Positions 23,279 to 30,665 of a stretch of 64,000 nt of DNA are shown piece after piece. A program made the translations under genes and the position numbers. How positions within the stretch are numbered: the stretch's first letter is position 1; every line of letters starts with the position of its first letter. Where the stretch lies: positions 1 to 64,000 of the forward strand of contig JACPOR010000032.1 in NCBI GenBank assembly GCA_016191425.1, given 5' to 3'. Below the pieces are notes generated by a model that searched no databases, was not told where the DNA came from, and saw only the letters and a list, made by a program, of their open reading frames with translations. Source of the stretch: Chloroflexota bacterium. Its GTDB lineage: Bacteria; Chloroflexota; Limnocylindria; Limnocylindrales; CSP1-4.

Positions 23279-23791
23279 ATGCACCAGGTGGAAGCCTTCG
23301 CCGCGGGAGGCATCATGCGGGGGGCCATGAGTGGCCCGCCCGAGTTTTCCGCGGATACCGAGGCCATGACGCCGGTCAGCATCGATCATGCGACGTGGCA
23401 TCCACTCGCCGGGGGCGCGGCCGAGCGCAAAGGCCACGTCCGCCTTGACTCGGACGACGTCCTGGTCCTCTGGGCGGACGGCCAGGACCTGCCGATCCAC
23501 GCGACATGGCACGATGTCGAACTCGAGATGGGTCCCTATGCGATCAGCGGCGCCCTCCCGACGATCCCGGGCTTCGATCCCGGCCGCGCACTCGCCCGGC
23601 CGGGTGGACCGTTCGTGCTCCTGCGCGACGTTCGCGTGACGCTGGTCGGCAACCCCGAGGGCGGGCGCGTCGAGCGACCCCACGCCCTGGTCAATCGCTA
23701 CGTCGTTGATCGAGTCGTCGCTGCGATCGATCTCGGCTACTACTTCCCCGGGGCGATATTCGCGACCCCGGCGGCAGCCGGGCGGGCCTGA
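23279..23791 (+). CDS. Conserved-looking hypothetical protein
   Basis: 170 residues, soluble, no signal peptide. Beta-rich composition with a repeated pattern of short strands (RKGHVRLDSDDVLVLWADGQ, then HATWHDVELEMGPYAISG). Codon use is typical of the genome. A GGGGGAG ribosome-binding site precedes the ATG at 23279; Met13, Met17 and Met30 are alternative starts. It ends one base before the convergent RhlE helicase gene. I do not recognise the family and suggest no function. Confidence 0.6.
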   Translation: MHQVEAFAAGGIMRGAMSGPPEFSADTEAMTPVSIDHATWHPLAGGAAERKGHVRLDSDDVLVLWADGQDLPIHATWHDVELEMGPYAISGALPTIPGFDPGRALARPGGPFVLLRDVRVTLVGNPEGGRVERPHALVNRYVVDRVVAAIDLGYYFPGAIFATPAAAGRA

Positions 23792-25081
23792 TCAGCGCCG
23801 CGACCCACTCCCCGAGCGCGGCCGTGAATCGCTGCCCGAGTGCGGCCTCGAATCACTTCGGTGGGCGTAGTGGTGGCCCCGAGCGGGACGGGATTCCGAG
23901 GCTGGCCCACGGAGCGGTTGGGGCTCGGCATTCCGGTCCGGCACGAACCCTTCCTCCACGGTCCACGGGATCGCCATCTTCAGGAGTCGCTGCACGCCGC
24001 GCAGGAGGTCGGTCTCGTCGATCGAGACGAGGCTGATCGCGTCGCCAGTGGCGCCGGCGCGCCCGGTCCGTCCGATCCGGTGGATGTAGTCCTGGGCCTG
24101 CCACGGGAGTTCGAAGTTCACGACGTGGGGCAGGTCCTCGATGTCGAGGCCGCGGGCCGCAACGTCGGTCGCCACGAGGACACGGATCGACCCGCCCTTG
24201 AACGCCTCGAGGGCCCGGGTGCGATCCGGCTGCGAGCGGTCCGAGTGGATGGCAACGGCCTCGAGGCCGCGACGATCAAGGTACGTGGCCAGGCGCGTCG
24301 CGCCGATCTTCGTGCGGGTGAACACGAGGACCTGCCGCCAGTCCTCCTTGGCGATCAGGTGCGCGAGGAGGGCCTCCTTGCGATCGCGATCGACCGGGTA
24401 CACGAGCTGTCGGACGGTCTCGGCGGCGATGTTTCGCGCCGCGACCTCGACGACCTCCGGGTGGTTGAGGATCGATCCTGAAAGTCGCCGGATGTCATCC
24501 GAGAAGGTGGCCGAGAACATCAGGTTCTGGCGCTGGGCCGGAAGCATTTCGATGATCCGCCGGATATCCGGCAGGAAGCCCATGTCGAGCATGCGATCCG
24601 CTTCGTCCAGGACGAGGATCTCGACCTGGCCGAGGTTGACCGTCTTCTGTCCGACATGGTCGAGAAGTCTGCCCGGGGTCGCGACGAGGATCTCGATTCC
24701 GCCGCGAAGGATCTTGGTTTGCGGTTCGATCGGAATGCCGCCATAGACCACGGCCGGTCGAAGGGGGATGCTCCGGCCATAGGTCCGGACGCTCTCGTCC
24801 ACCTGCATGGCCAGTTCCCGGGTCGGAACCAGGATCAGGACCCGGACCGGATGGCGCGCCGGCGAGAAGCTCGTGCTGGCATGTTGTCGGAGTCGGTCGA
24901 GGATCGGCAGCACGAAGGCTGCCGTCTTGCCGGTTCCCGTCTGGGCCGCCGCGAGCACGTCGCGCCCGGCAAGGACGTGCGGGATCGCAGCCGTCTGGAC
25001 CGGTGTGGGCTCGGTGTAGCCTTCCTCGGCCACGATCCGAACGAGATCGGCCGCCAGGCCGAGCGATTCGAAGGTCAACAC
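23792..25081 (-). CDS. rhlE: DEAD-box RNA helicase, RhlE-like
   Basis: 429 residues with all helicase motifs: Q-motif (GYTEPTPVQ), motif [13 protein letters not shown], motif Ia PTRELA, motif II DEAD, motif III SAT, motif [11 protein letters not shown] 60-residue basic, Ser/Arg-rich tail (SDSRPHSGSDSRPRSGSG) follows the second RecA domain and probably binds RNA. RhlE-type enzymes remodel structured RNA in ribosome assembly and mRNA decay. The GTG start at 25081 has GGAGAC just upstream. A paralogue lies at 35471-37060. Confidence 0.9.
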   Translation of the reverse strand: MLTFESLGLAADLVRIVAEEGYTEPTPVQTAAIPHVLAGRDVLAAAQTGTGKTAAFVLPILDRLRQHASTSFSPARHPVRVLILVPTRELAMQVDESVRTYGRSIPLRPAVVYGGIPIEPQTKILRGGIEILVATPGRLLDHVGQKTVNLGQVEILVLDEADRMLDMGFLPDIRRIIEMLPAQRQNLMFSATFSDDIRRLSGSILNHPEVVEVAARNIAAETVRQLVYPVDRDRKEALLAHLIAKEDWRQVLVFTRTKIGATRLATYLDRRGLEAVAIHSDRSQPDRTRALEAFKGGSIRVLVATDVAARGLDIEDLPHVVNFELPWQAQDYIHRIGRTGRAGATGDAISLVSIDETDLLRGVQRLLKMAIPWTVEEGFVPDRNAEPQPLRGPASESRPARGHHYAHRSDSRPHSGSDSRPRSGSGSRR

Positions 25082-25201
25082 GTCTCCAGATCTTCCGCGT
25101 CATCCACCGTCGCCCATGGCGTCGGGTCATCAGAGCGGGCGGCGCGAGGATACCGGATCGAGGCGCCGTCCGCGCGGGATCGGTCCGCTACGATGCGCCC
25201 G

Positions 25202-25708
25202 ATGAGCGCCATCGGGACCCGAGCGGTTGCCGCGCTGCACCGGGCGGGCGTCGATCACGCCGTCCATCGGTATGAGCCGACCGAGCGTCACGGCGCCCGC
25301 CGATCCGATCGACCAGCCTACGGGCTCGACGCCGCGGCGGCGCTCGGTCTCTCCCCGTCCGTCATCGGCAAGACCCTCGTCGTCGCCGCCGATGGCGTGC
25401 TCATGCTCGCAATCGTGCCGGCCGATCGCAGCCTGGACCTGAAGGCGTTCGCGGCCGCCGTCGGGGCGCATCGCGCCACGCTCGCCGAATCGCGTCACGC
25501 CGAGCGGGCTACCGGCTACCTCACCGGCGGCATCAGCCCGATTGGGACCTTACGATGCCTGCGAACCCTGCTCGATGCCCGAGCCGCCGACCTCGCAACC
25601 ATCTACGTGTCCGGGGGCCGGCGCGGCCTCCAGGTTTCGCTCAGGCCAGCGGACCTCGTCCGGCTCGTCGATGGGGAGGTGATTCCGATCAGCAGCCAGG
25701 ATCTCTGA
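25202..25708 (+). CDS. ybaK: YbaK/EbsC-type Cys-tRNA(Pro) deacylase
   Basis: 168 residues. The YbaK fold edits mischarged tRNA. Seen: the opening AALHRAGVDHAVHRYEP, AALGLSPSVIGKTLVVAADG with the conserved Lys that acts in deacylation, and the TGYLTGGISPIGTLRCLRTL block. The closing DLVRLVDGEVIPIS is typical. ATG at 25202 is preferred over the ATG at 25193. Divergent from the helicase; the 50-base neighbour region after it carries a strong promoter for the next operon. Confidence 0.85.
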   Translation: MSAIGTRAVAALHRAGVDHAVHRYEPTERHGARRSDRPAYGLDAAAALGLSPSVIGKTLVVAADGVLMLAIVPADRSLDLKAFAAAVGAHRATLAESRHAERATGYLTGGISPIGTLRCLRTLLDARAADLATIYVSGGRRGLQVSLRPADLVRLVDGEVIPISSQDL

Positions 25709-25743
25709 TAGCACCGAGTACATACGAAAAGTGAAAGGCCGTA

Positions 25744-25773
25744 TTGACAAAAGGAAATGTCATGTGCGATAAC
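25744..25773 (+). promoter_or_regulatory. Strong promoter upstream of the DUF2089 operon
   Basis: TTGACA at 25744-25749 is a perfect -35 box. GATAAC at 25768-25773, preceded by TG one base before it (extended -10), follows at 18-base spacing. It stands in one of the few AT-richer stretches of the window. Transcription would start near 25780, 26 bases before the DUF2089 ATG. Confidence 0.7.
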
Positions 25774-25805
25774 CTCGTCAGACAACACAACGAGGACTCG
25801 CCAAC

Positions 25806-26246
25806 ATGCCACACGATGTCATTTCAACCTGTCCCGTCTGCAGCGGCGAGCTGGCCGTCACCCGGCTGCACTGCCGGAGCTGCGGGACCACCCTCGAGGG
25901 TGACTTCAGCGTCGGCCGGTTCGGCCGTCTGAGCCGCGAGCAGCTCGCCCTTCTCGAGAGCTTCCTCCGGTCGCGGGGCAACCTCCGTGACATGGAGCGT
26001 GAGCTCGGTCTCTCGTACCCGACGGTGCGCTCGCGCGTCGAGGCCCTCGTGCGCTCGCTCGGTTTCGGGCCGCGAGCCGAAGCGGACGATCCCGTCGCGG
26101 ATGCACCGGGACTCCCGACTGCGGGAGCCGATGCCGCGGCGATCCTGTCCGCCCGCCACGATGTCCTCGATCGACTGGCCCGCCATGAGATCGGCGCCGA
26201 GGACGCCGCCGATGCGATCCGGGCACTGGGAAGGGCTTCCCGATGA
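25806..26246 (+). CDS. DUF2089-type protein (zinc ribbon plus helix-turn-helix)
   Basis: 146 residues. Zinc ribbon at residues 9-27 (CPVC ... CRSC). Residues 35-80 (LSREQLALLESFLRSRGNLR, DMERELGLSYPTVRSRVEAL) form the DUF2089 helix-turn-helix, predicted to bind DNA. The last 35 residues (HDVLDRLARHEIGAEDAADAIRAL) form a short helical hairpin of the SHOCT/anti-sigma-like kind also found in the next two genes. Probably the regulator of its own operon. The downstream gene starts within its stop codon (ATGA). Confidence 0.85.
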   Translation: MPHDVISTCPVCSGELAVTRLHCRSCGTTLEGDFSVGRFGRLSREQLALLESFLRSRGNLRDMERELGLSYPTVRSRVEALVRSLGFGPRAEADDPVADAPGLPTAGADAAAILSARHDVLDRLARHEIGAEDAADAIRALGRASR

Positions 26247-27325
26247 CGACCACCGGCCACGACACCCTCGACCACGTAATCGGCCCGGGTGGGCAATTCC
26301 ACCTGCGCCAGATCAGCGGCTCCATCGAGGTCCACGGCGTGCACGGCGACCGTGTCCGCGTTCGCGAGAGGTCGGGCAAGGCGCTCGCCGAGATCTTCCG
26401 GATCGACGCGAGCGACGGCAGGCTGTCCCTGACCGCGCCTGACCGGGGCGGTATCGATCTGATCGTCTTCGGCATCGGACGCCGGTCGTCCGCCAACCTC
26501 GAGGTCGAGGTTCCATCCGGCGCGAGCATCACCATCGAGTCGGCGAGCGCCGATCTTGGCGCGACCGGCCTTCTCGGCCGGACGGCGATCCGGACGGCGT
26601 CCGGGGACATTGACCTGGCGGAACTCAGCGGGACGCTCGAAATCGAGACGGTGTCCGGCGAGGCCCAGGTCACGGCCTCGGCCGCGCTCGCCCTGCAGGT
26701 CCGGACGATCTCGGGCGACTGCACGGTCCGTGCCCCCGAGCTCACCCGTGCGACGATCGAGACGACGTCCGGCGATGTCCGGCTCGACGCGCTCGCCACC
26801 GGATCGGGGCCGTTCGACATCCAGACGGTGAGCGGTGACGTCACGATCGTGGGCCGTGAAGGCCTGCGGGTCGAAGCGCGCACCGTAATCGGCGAACTCC
26901 GGAGCGAACTGCCGCACCGCTTCGATACCGCCCCCGGGCGGAAGCAGCTCATCGTCGGTGACGGCCGCACCTTGATCGCCTTCCGATCGGTCAGCGGCGA
27001 CCTTCGGGTCGTCATCCCGCGCGATCGGGAACACGGCAGGACGTCGACGCCGGCCGTGTCGGTTCCGGCAATCACCTCCGAGCGCACGTCCGAAGCGACG
27101 TCCGAGGCCACCTCCGGGGCCCCGGCCATGGCTCAGGCTCAACGGCCCTTTGCCCATGAGCCGACGGCTGCCGGCAGGGCCGTCGCGGGTCACGACGCGA
27201 GCCTCGAGGCGGGTCACAGGGCGAGCCAGGAGGTCGCTCGACTCGACATCCTGCACGCCCTCGAACGGGGTGAGCTCAGCGTCGAGGCGGCGATGCAGCG
27301 CCTCGCCGAGATCGAGGAGGCCTGA
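26243..27325 (+). CDS. DUF4097 beta-helix protein with C-terminal SHOCT-like helices
   Basis: 360 residues. The body is a right-handed beta-helix-like repeat in which phrases such as IRTASGDIDLAELSG, IETVSGEAQV, VRTISGDCTV, IETTSGDVRL and IQTVSGDVTI recur about every 25 residues; this is the hallmark of DUF4097 putative adhesins. No signal peptide is present, so the protein may be cytoplasmic. The tail (ARLDILHALERGELSVEAAMQRLAEIEEA) is a SHOCT-like hairpin shared with its neighbours. Related operons in Firmicutes respond to envelope stress; that link is inference. Confidence 0.85.
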   Translation: MTTTGHDTLDHVIGPGGQFHLRQISGSIEVHGVHGDRVRVRERSGKALAEIFRIDASDGRLSLTAPDRGGIDLIVFGIGRRSSANLEVEVPSGASITIESASADLGATGLLGRTAIRTASGDIDLAELSGTLEIETVSGEAQVTASAALALQVRTISGDCTVRAPELTRATIETTSGDVRLDALATGSGPFDIQTVSGDVTIVGREGLRVEARTVIGELRSELPHRFDTAPGRKQLIVGDGRTLIAFRSVSGDLRVVIPRDREHGRTSTPAVSVPAITSERTSEATSEATSGAPAMAQAQRPFAHEPTAAGRAVAGHDASLEAGHRASQEVARLDILHALERGELSVEAAMQRLAEIEEA

Positions 27326-27326
27326 G

Positions 27327-27749
27327 TTGGACGACGCCTTCGAGCGAGTCCTGCGGCTGGTCTCGGAGGGCCGGCTCACGGTCGACGAGGCAGGACCGAT
27401 CCTCGACGCCCTCGCACCTGCCCGGCGTGGCCGGTCGACCGGTGCGGCCGAGACCGCCTCCGCGTCCGAATTCGGGGATGGCATCGCTGCCGGGTTCACC
27501 GCTGATGCCGCGACTCGAACCGGGCCGGGCGCACCGCGATTCGCCAGGATCGAGGTGCGGGACGGAGGCAAGCGGGTCGTCGACCTGCGCATACCGATCT
27601 CCCTGGGTCGGATCGCCCTTGGCCGAGTGCCGGGACTTTCGGCCGCCCACATCGCCGATGTCGAAGAGGCCGTCGCGAGCGGCAATCGCGGGCCGATCCT
27701 CGATGTCGAGGACGCCCATGGCGACGGCGTTCGAATCGTCCTCGAGTAG
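27327..27749 (+). CDS. SHOCT-like domain protein
   Basis: 140 residues. The first 30 (DDAFERVLRLVSEGRLTVDEAGPILDAL) are the same helical hairpin seen at the ends of the two upstream proteins. The rest (FARIEVRDGGKRVVDLRIPI, then GRGPILDVEDAHGDGVRIVLE-like text) is a small beta-rich domain. TTG start at 27327, preceded by GAGGAGG and separated from the upstream stop by one base, so it is translationally coupled. No known activity; the shared hairpin suggests the three proteins interact. Confidence 0.75.
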   Translation: MDDAFERVLRLVSEGRLTVDEAGPILDALAPARRGRSTGAAETASASEFGDGIAAGFTADAATRTGPGAPRFARIEVRDGGKRVVDLRIPISLGRIALGRVPGLSAAHIADVEEAVASGNRGPILDVEDAHGDGVRIVLE

Positions 27750-27805
27750 CCGCTCACCCGCCCACAAACCTGTAGAAGGGACGAAGTGAAGGAAGGGAAG
27801 ACAGC

Positions 27806-28009
27806 ATGTTTCATCTGACGGCCTTGACCTCTGAGCGCATCCACGACCTGCATGCCACGGCTTCTGAGTTACGCGCCGAGCAAATCGCGGGCGCCACACA
27901 GAACCCGCTGCGAACGCTTCGACTGTTCGTTGGCACGGCACTCGTGGCCGCAGGGACCACGCTGGTGAAGAGCGCCAAACCGGTCGCCACGAGCCGAGCC
28001 GCGCGGTGA
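27806..28009 (+). CDS. Small membrane-associated protein, 67 residues
   Basis: Starts at an ATG with GGAAGGGAAG upstream. N-terminal amphipathic helix (HDLHATASELRAEQIAG) and a weak hydrophobic segment (LRLFVGTALVAAGTTLV) near the middle, then a basic tail. It is the likely fourth gene of the DUF2089 operon, 56 bases after the third. Family unknown. Confidence 0.55.
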   Translation: MFHLTALTSERIHDLHATASELRAEQIAGATQNPLRTLRLFVGTALVAAGTTLVKSAKPVATSRAAR

Positions 28010-28014
28010 TCCGG

Positions 28015-28079
28015 CTCCTCGCCGACCGCAGCTCCTCGCCGACCGCAGCTCCACGCCGACCGCAGCTCCTCGCCGAGCG
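28015..28079. repeat. 17-bp tandem repeat (GCTCCTCGCCGACCGCA), four copies
   Basis: Four copies with one or two changes fill the gap between the small membrane gene and the HhH-GPD gene, directly upstream of the latter's start region. Confidence 0.85.
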
Positions 28080-28098
28080 GCGGGGTAGTATCCGCCGC

Positions 28099-28677
28099 AT
28101 GACGACCGTAGATCGCCTGTATCTGACCGGCAACGAGTCGGCCGATCGCCTGCTCGCCACCTCCGCACTCGCCCTCCTGATCGGGTTCGCCCTTGACCAG
28201 CAGGTCACGGTCCAGAAGGCCTTCAGCGGTCCCCTGGACCTCCGTCAGCGCCTCGGGCATCTCGACGCCGCCCGGATCGCGGCGATGGAGCCCGGCGACC
28301 TGGATCGCATCTTCCGTGAGCGACCCGCCCTCCATCGATTCCCTGGCGCCATGGCCGCGAAGGTCGCCCAACTGTGCGGGGTGATCGCCGGTACCTATGG
28401 CAACGACGCGAGTCGTATCTGGACGGAGGCCACGGATGGTCGCGACCTTCGAGACCGGCTGCAGGCCCTCCCCGGATTCGGCGACATGAAGGTCCGCGGT
28501 GTGATTGCCGTGCTCCACAGGCGGCTGGACGTTTCGCCTCCGGGGATCGAGTCCGTCATGCCGACCTACCCAACCTTGGGCGACGTCGATTCCGCCGAGG
28601 CGCTCGCCGAATATCAGGCGCGCAAGCGCGCCTACAAGGCGGAGTTGCGTGCTGCGGGGAAGTCCTTCACCGCCTGA
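28099..28677 (+). CDS. HhH-GPD-type DNA glycosylase-like protein
   Basis: 192 residues. The fold is suggested by the helix-hairpin-helix segment LQALPGFGDMKVRGVIAVLHRR (LPGFG-type) and by the overall alpha-helical pattern of a shortened HhH-GPD base-excision protein. The usual catalytic Lys and Asp are not obvious, and the iron-sulfur cysteines of endonuclease III are absent. The ATG at 28099 begins MTTVDRLYLTGNESAD; the frame is open upstream only through the 17-bp repeats. Function in DNA repair is inferred from the fold alone. Confidence 0.75.
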   Translation: MTTVDRLYLTGNESADRLLATSALALLIGFALDQQVTVQKAFSGPLDLRQRLGHLDAARIAAMEPGDLDRIFRERPALHRFPGAMAAKVAQLCGVIAGTYGNDASRIWTEATDGRDLRDRLQALPGFGDMKVRGVIAVLHRRLDVSPPGIESVMPTYPTLGDVDSAEALAEYQARKRAYKAELRAAGKSFTA

Positions 28678-28735
28678 CGCCCATCGGCGTCACGTCACAT
28701 GGTCACCGGATGGGGCCCGGGCTCTCGCCGTCCCA

Positions 28736-28866
28736 CCCGGTCCGTGGCCCTCCTGGCCCGCCCTGCCCACCGGTCCATCCGGCCTACCCGGTCCGTGGCC
28801 CTCCTGGCCCACCCTGCCCACCGGTCCATCCGGCCTACCCGGTCCGTGGCCCTCCTGGCCCACCCG
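28736..28866. repeat. 51-bp tandem repeat, nearly three copies
   Basis: The unit starting CCCGGTCCGTGGCCCTCCTG and continuing GCCCACCCTGCCCACC recurs with exact 51-base period; only one base differs between the first two copies. Confidence 0.85.
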
Positions 28867-29021
28867 CGGTCACTGCCGCAATGACCCCGGCCATCCAGGC
28901 TGATGTCCCATGCCTGGAGGTCGTTGATGGCACCGGTCCCGGCGATCCTCCGTGCCGAACCCCCGGGCACTGCCTGCGTGCCGACCCCCGGGCATTGCCT
29001 GCGTACCGCCCCGCCGGGCAA

Positions 29022-29236
29022 TCCTGGCCTATGACCGCCCCCGGAGCACTATGCGGGTAGCCGGCCCCGAACGGCTGCCGAGCGAGCCCGAGATGAGACC
29101 GATCCGCCGGATGTGGTCCGAGCGTCGTGCGTGGCCGGGCCCCGGTCAGGCAGCCGCCGGCCCGGCAGGCTGGTTCGAGCGGGCGCGACATCCTCCGCTA
29201 TCTGCATAGTGCTCCCCCCACGAGCATCAGCCAGGA
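29022..29236 (-). repeat. Dispersed intergenic repeat, copy C (215 bp)
   Basis: Same orientation as copy B. Both ends are preserved: TCCTGGCCTATGACCG ... CCGGAGCACTATGCGG at the left and ATAGTGCTCCCCCCACGAGC ... GCCAGGA at the right. The middle has diverged except for a CGTGCGTGGCCG block. It lies between the HhH-GPD gene and the SorC regulator gene. Confidence 0.8.
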
Positions 29237-29253
29237 AAGCCGGGGGTCAGGAC

Positions 29254-29304
29254 GGGGCCGGGGGCCGGGGGCCGGGGGCCGGGGGCCGGGGGCCGGGGGC
29301 CGGG
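29254..29304. repeat. GGGGGCC heptamer tandem repeat, about seven copies
   Basis: Uninterrupted microsatellite-like run directly beside element C. On the plus strand it carries closely spaced runs of five G, which could form a four-stranded structure; that is inference. Confidence 0.9.
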
Positions 29305-29453
29305 CGCGGTCAGACCAGGCCGAACCGGGCGGCGTCGGCCCGGCGGCGTCGAGCGAAGCCGGCGTCGGGCCTGGCGGAGTGCCTGGCGGCGTCGAGCCGC
29401 GCCACGCGCCGCCTGAGTCCCCCGATCATCGCGGATCGGGCGCCGACGACCGT

Positions 29454-29519
29454 TTGACAGCGAACGCTGGGCGGGCGACCATGAGCCCGTCATGGCACGA
29501 ATGAACAATGCACATGTGC
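29454..29519 (+). promoter_or_regulatory. Possible promoter and operator of the SorC operon
   Basis: A perfect TTGACA stands at 29454-29459, but the -10 at 17 bases (GACCAT) is weak. At 29510-29519 lies the palindrome GCACATGTGC, preceded by TGAACA. SorC-family repressors often bind inverted repeats near their own promoter, so this could be the autoregulatory site. A leader of roughly 240 bases rich in GGAGGC repeats would then precede the start codon. Confidence 0.3.
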
Positions 29520-29723
29520 CTCCAAGCGGAGGCGGGCGCAGGGCGGCCGCAAGACGGAGGCAGACGAAGGCGCGCGGAGGGCGAGTTCAGGACGGAGGCG
29601 CGCTCAGGACGGAGACGAGCTCAGGTGGGAGGCGAGCTCATGACGGAGGCCGACGACGGCAGACGAATGCGGGCAGAGGGCGGCCTCAGTGCGAAGGCAG
29701 ACGACGGCAGGCGGAGGCGGGCG

Positions 29724-30665
29724 ATGACGCGGACGATTGACGTCGCCACGCTCGTTCGGGTGAGTCGCATGTACTACGAGCTCGGCGAGACGCAGGAGTC
29801 GATCGCCGAGTCCCTGGGCGTCACGCGTCCCCAGGTCTCGAAGCTTCTCAAGCAGGCGCGCGCCCAGGGTGTCGTCGAGATCCGGATCGTCGATCGCATT
29901 GAGCCACCCAGCAACGTTGCCGCCGACCTCCAGCGCCGGTTTGACCTGCGCAGTGTGCATGTCGCGCCAGCCTTTGCCGGTTCCGATGAGCTGACCCGGC
30001 GACGGGTCGGGCGCCTCGCGGCACAGGTCCTGACCGCGGCCCTCCGCGACGGCATGATTCTCGGCATCGGGGATGGATCGTCCGTGGCGGCCCTGGCCGA
30101 CGAGATTGACCCAACGACCTCGGTCGCCGCGACGGTCGTCCCGCTGTGTGGCGGCTTCTGGGGCACCACAGGGGGCCACGAGCCATACCGTCGAGTCGCC
30201 CAAGCCCTGGGAGCGACGGCCCACGGACTCCTCGCTCCGGGGCTGCTCGATGACGCCGCGACCCGGGATGCCCTGGGGGCCCATGCCGGGATCCGCGAGG
30301 TCACCGATACGTGGAACCGGCTGGATGTCGCCGTCTTCGGGATTGGCGGGCCGGCCTGGAGCGAGGCTCTCGTCGGCGTCCAGACACTGCGAGAACTGGA
30401 GGCCTCGAACGCCATCGGCGAGATCCTCATCGCGCCGTTCGATGTCGAGGGCCGATTCGTTGCCAGCTCGCTGCGAGATCGATCCATCGCCTGCGATGCG
30501 CGGAGCCTCCATCGTATTCCGACGTCGATCGGCATCGCCAGCGGTGCCACGAAGATCGTGCCGATCCTCGGGGCGCTCCGGTCCGGCGCGGTGAACGTGC
30601 TGGTCACGGATATCGAGACCGCGGAGCGCGTCCTGGAGATGCTCGGTCCGGAGTCCCGGACATGA
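29724..30665 (+). CDS. SorC-family transcriptional regulator
   Basis: 313 residues. N-terminal helix-turn-helix (YYELGETQESIAESLGVTRP, QVSKLLKQARAQGVVEIRI) followed by the sugar-phosphate-binding SorC domain (DGMILGIGDGSSVAALADEI, VVPLCGGFW, DVAVFGIGGPAW). SorC proteins sense phosphorylated sugars made by the pathway they control; here the gene just downstream is a sugar kinase, so its product is the likely ligand. ATG at 29724 with GGAGGCGG upstream. The 72-residue in-frame extension upstream is encoded by GGAGGC-type repeats and rejected. The stop overlaps the kinase start. Confidence 0.9.
   Translation: MTRTIDVATLVRVSRMYYELGETQESIAESLGVTRPQVSKLLKQARAQGVVEIRIVDRIEPPSNVAADLQRRFDLRSVHVAPAFAGSDELTRRRVGRLAAQVLTAALRDGMILGIGDGSSVAALADEIDPTTSVAATVVPLCGGFWGTTGGHEPYRRVAQALGATAHGLLAPGLLDDAATRDALGAHAGIREVTDTWNRLDVAVFGIGGPAWSEALVGVQTLRELEASNAIGEILIAPFDVEGRFVASSLRDRSIACDARSLHRIPTSIGIASGATKIVPILGALRSGAVNVLVTDIETAERVLEMLGPESRT

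Larger units (their letters stand above)
28678..29453. other. Gene-free repeat-rich region with element C
   Basis: Contains, in order: a 51-bp tandem repeat (28736-28866), a short CGGGCA(C/T)TGCCTGCGT duplication near 28965-29010, dispersed element C (29022-29236), a GGGGGCC heptamer run (29254-29304) and GGCGTCG-rich sequence to about 29400. No coding sequence is credible; open frames are Pro/Gly/Arg shadows. Confidence 0.6.

Noticed and set aside
25778-27853. 691-residue minus-strand open frame
   Set aside because: Antisense to the DUF2089/DUF4097 operon, whose genes have promoter, ribosome-binding sites and recognisable domains.
29508-29723. N-terminal extension of the SorC regulator
   Set aside because: The 72 extra residues are encoded by GGAGGC-type repeats and precede a clear ribosome-binding site and ATG at 29724 that begins the helix-turn-helix domain.
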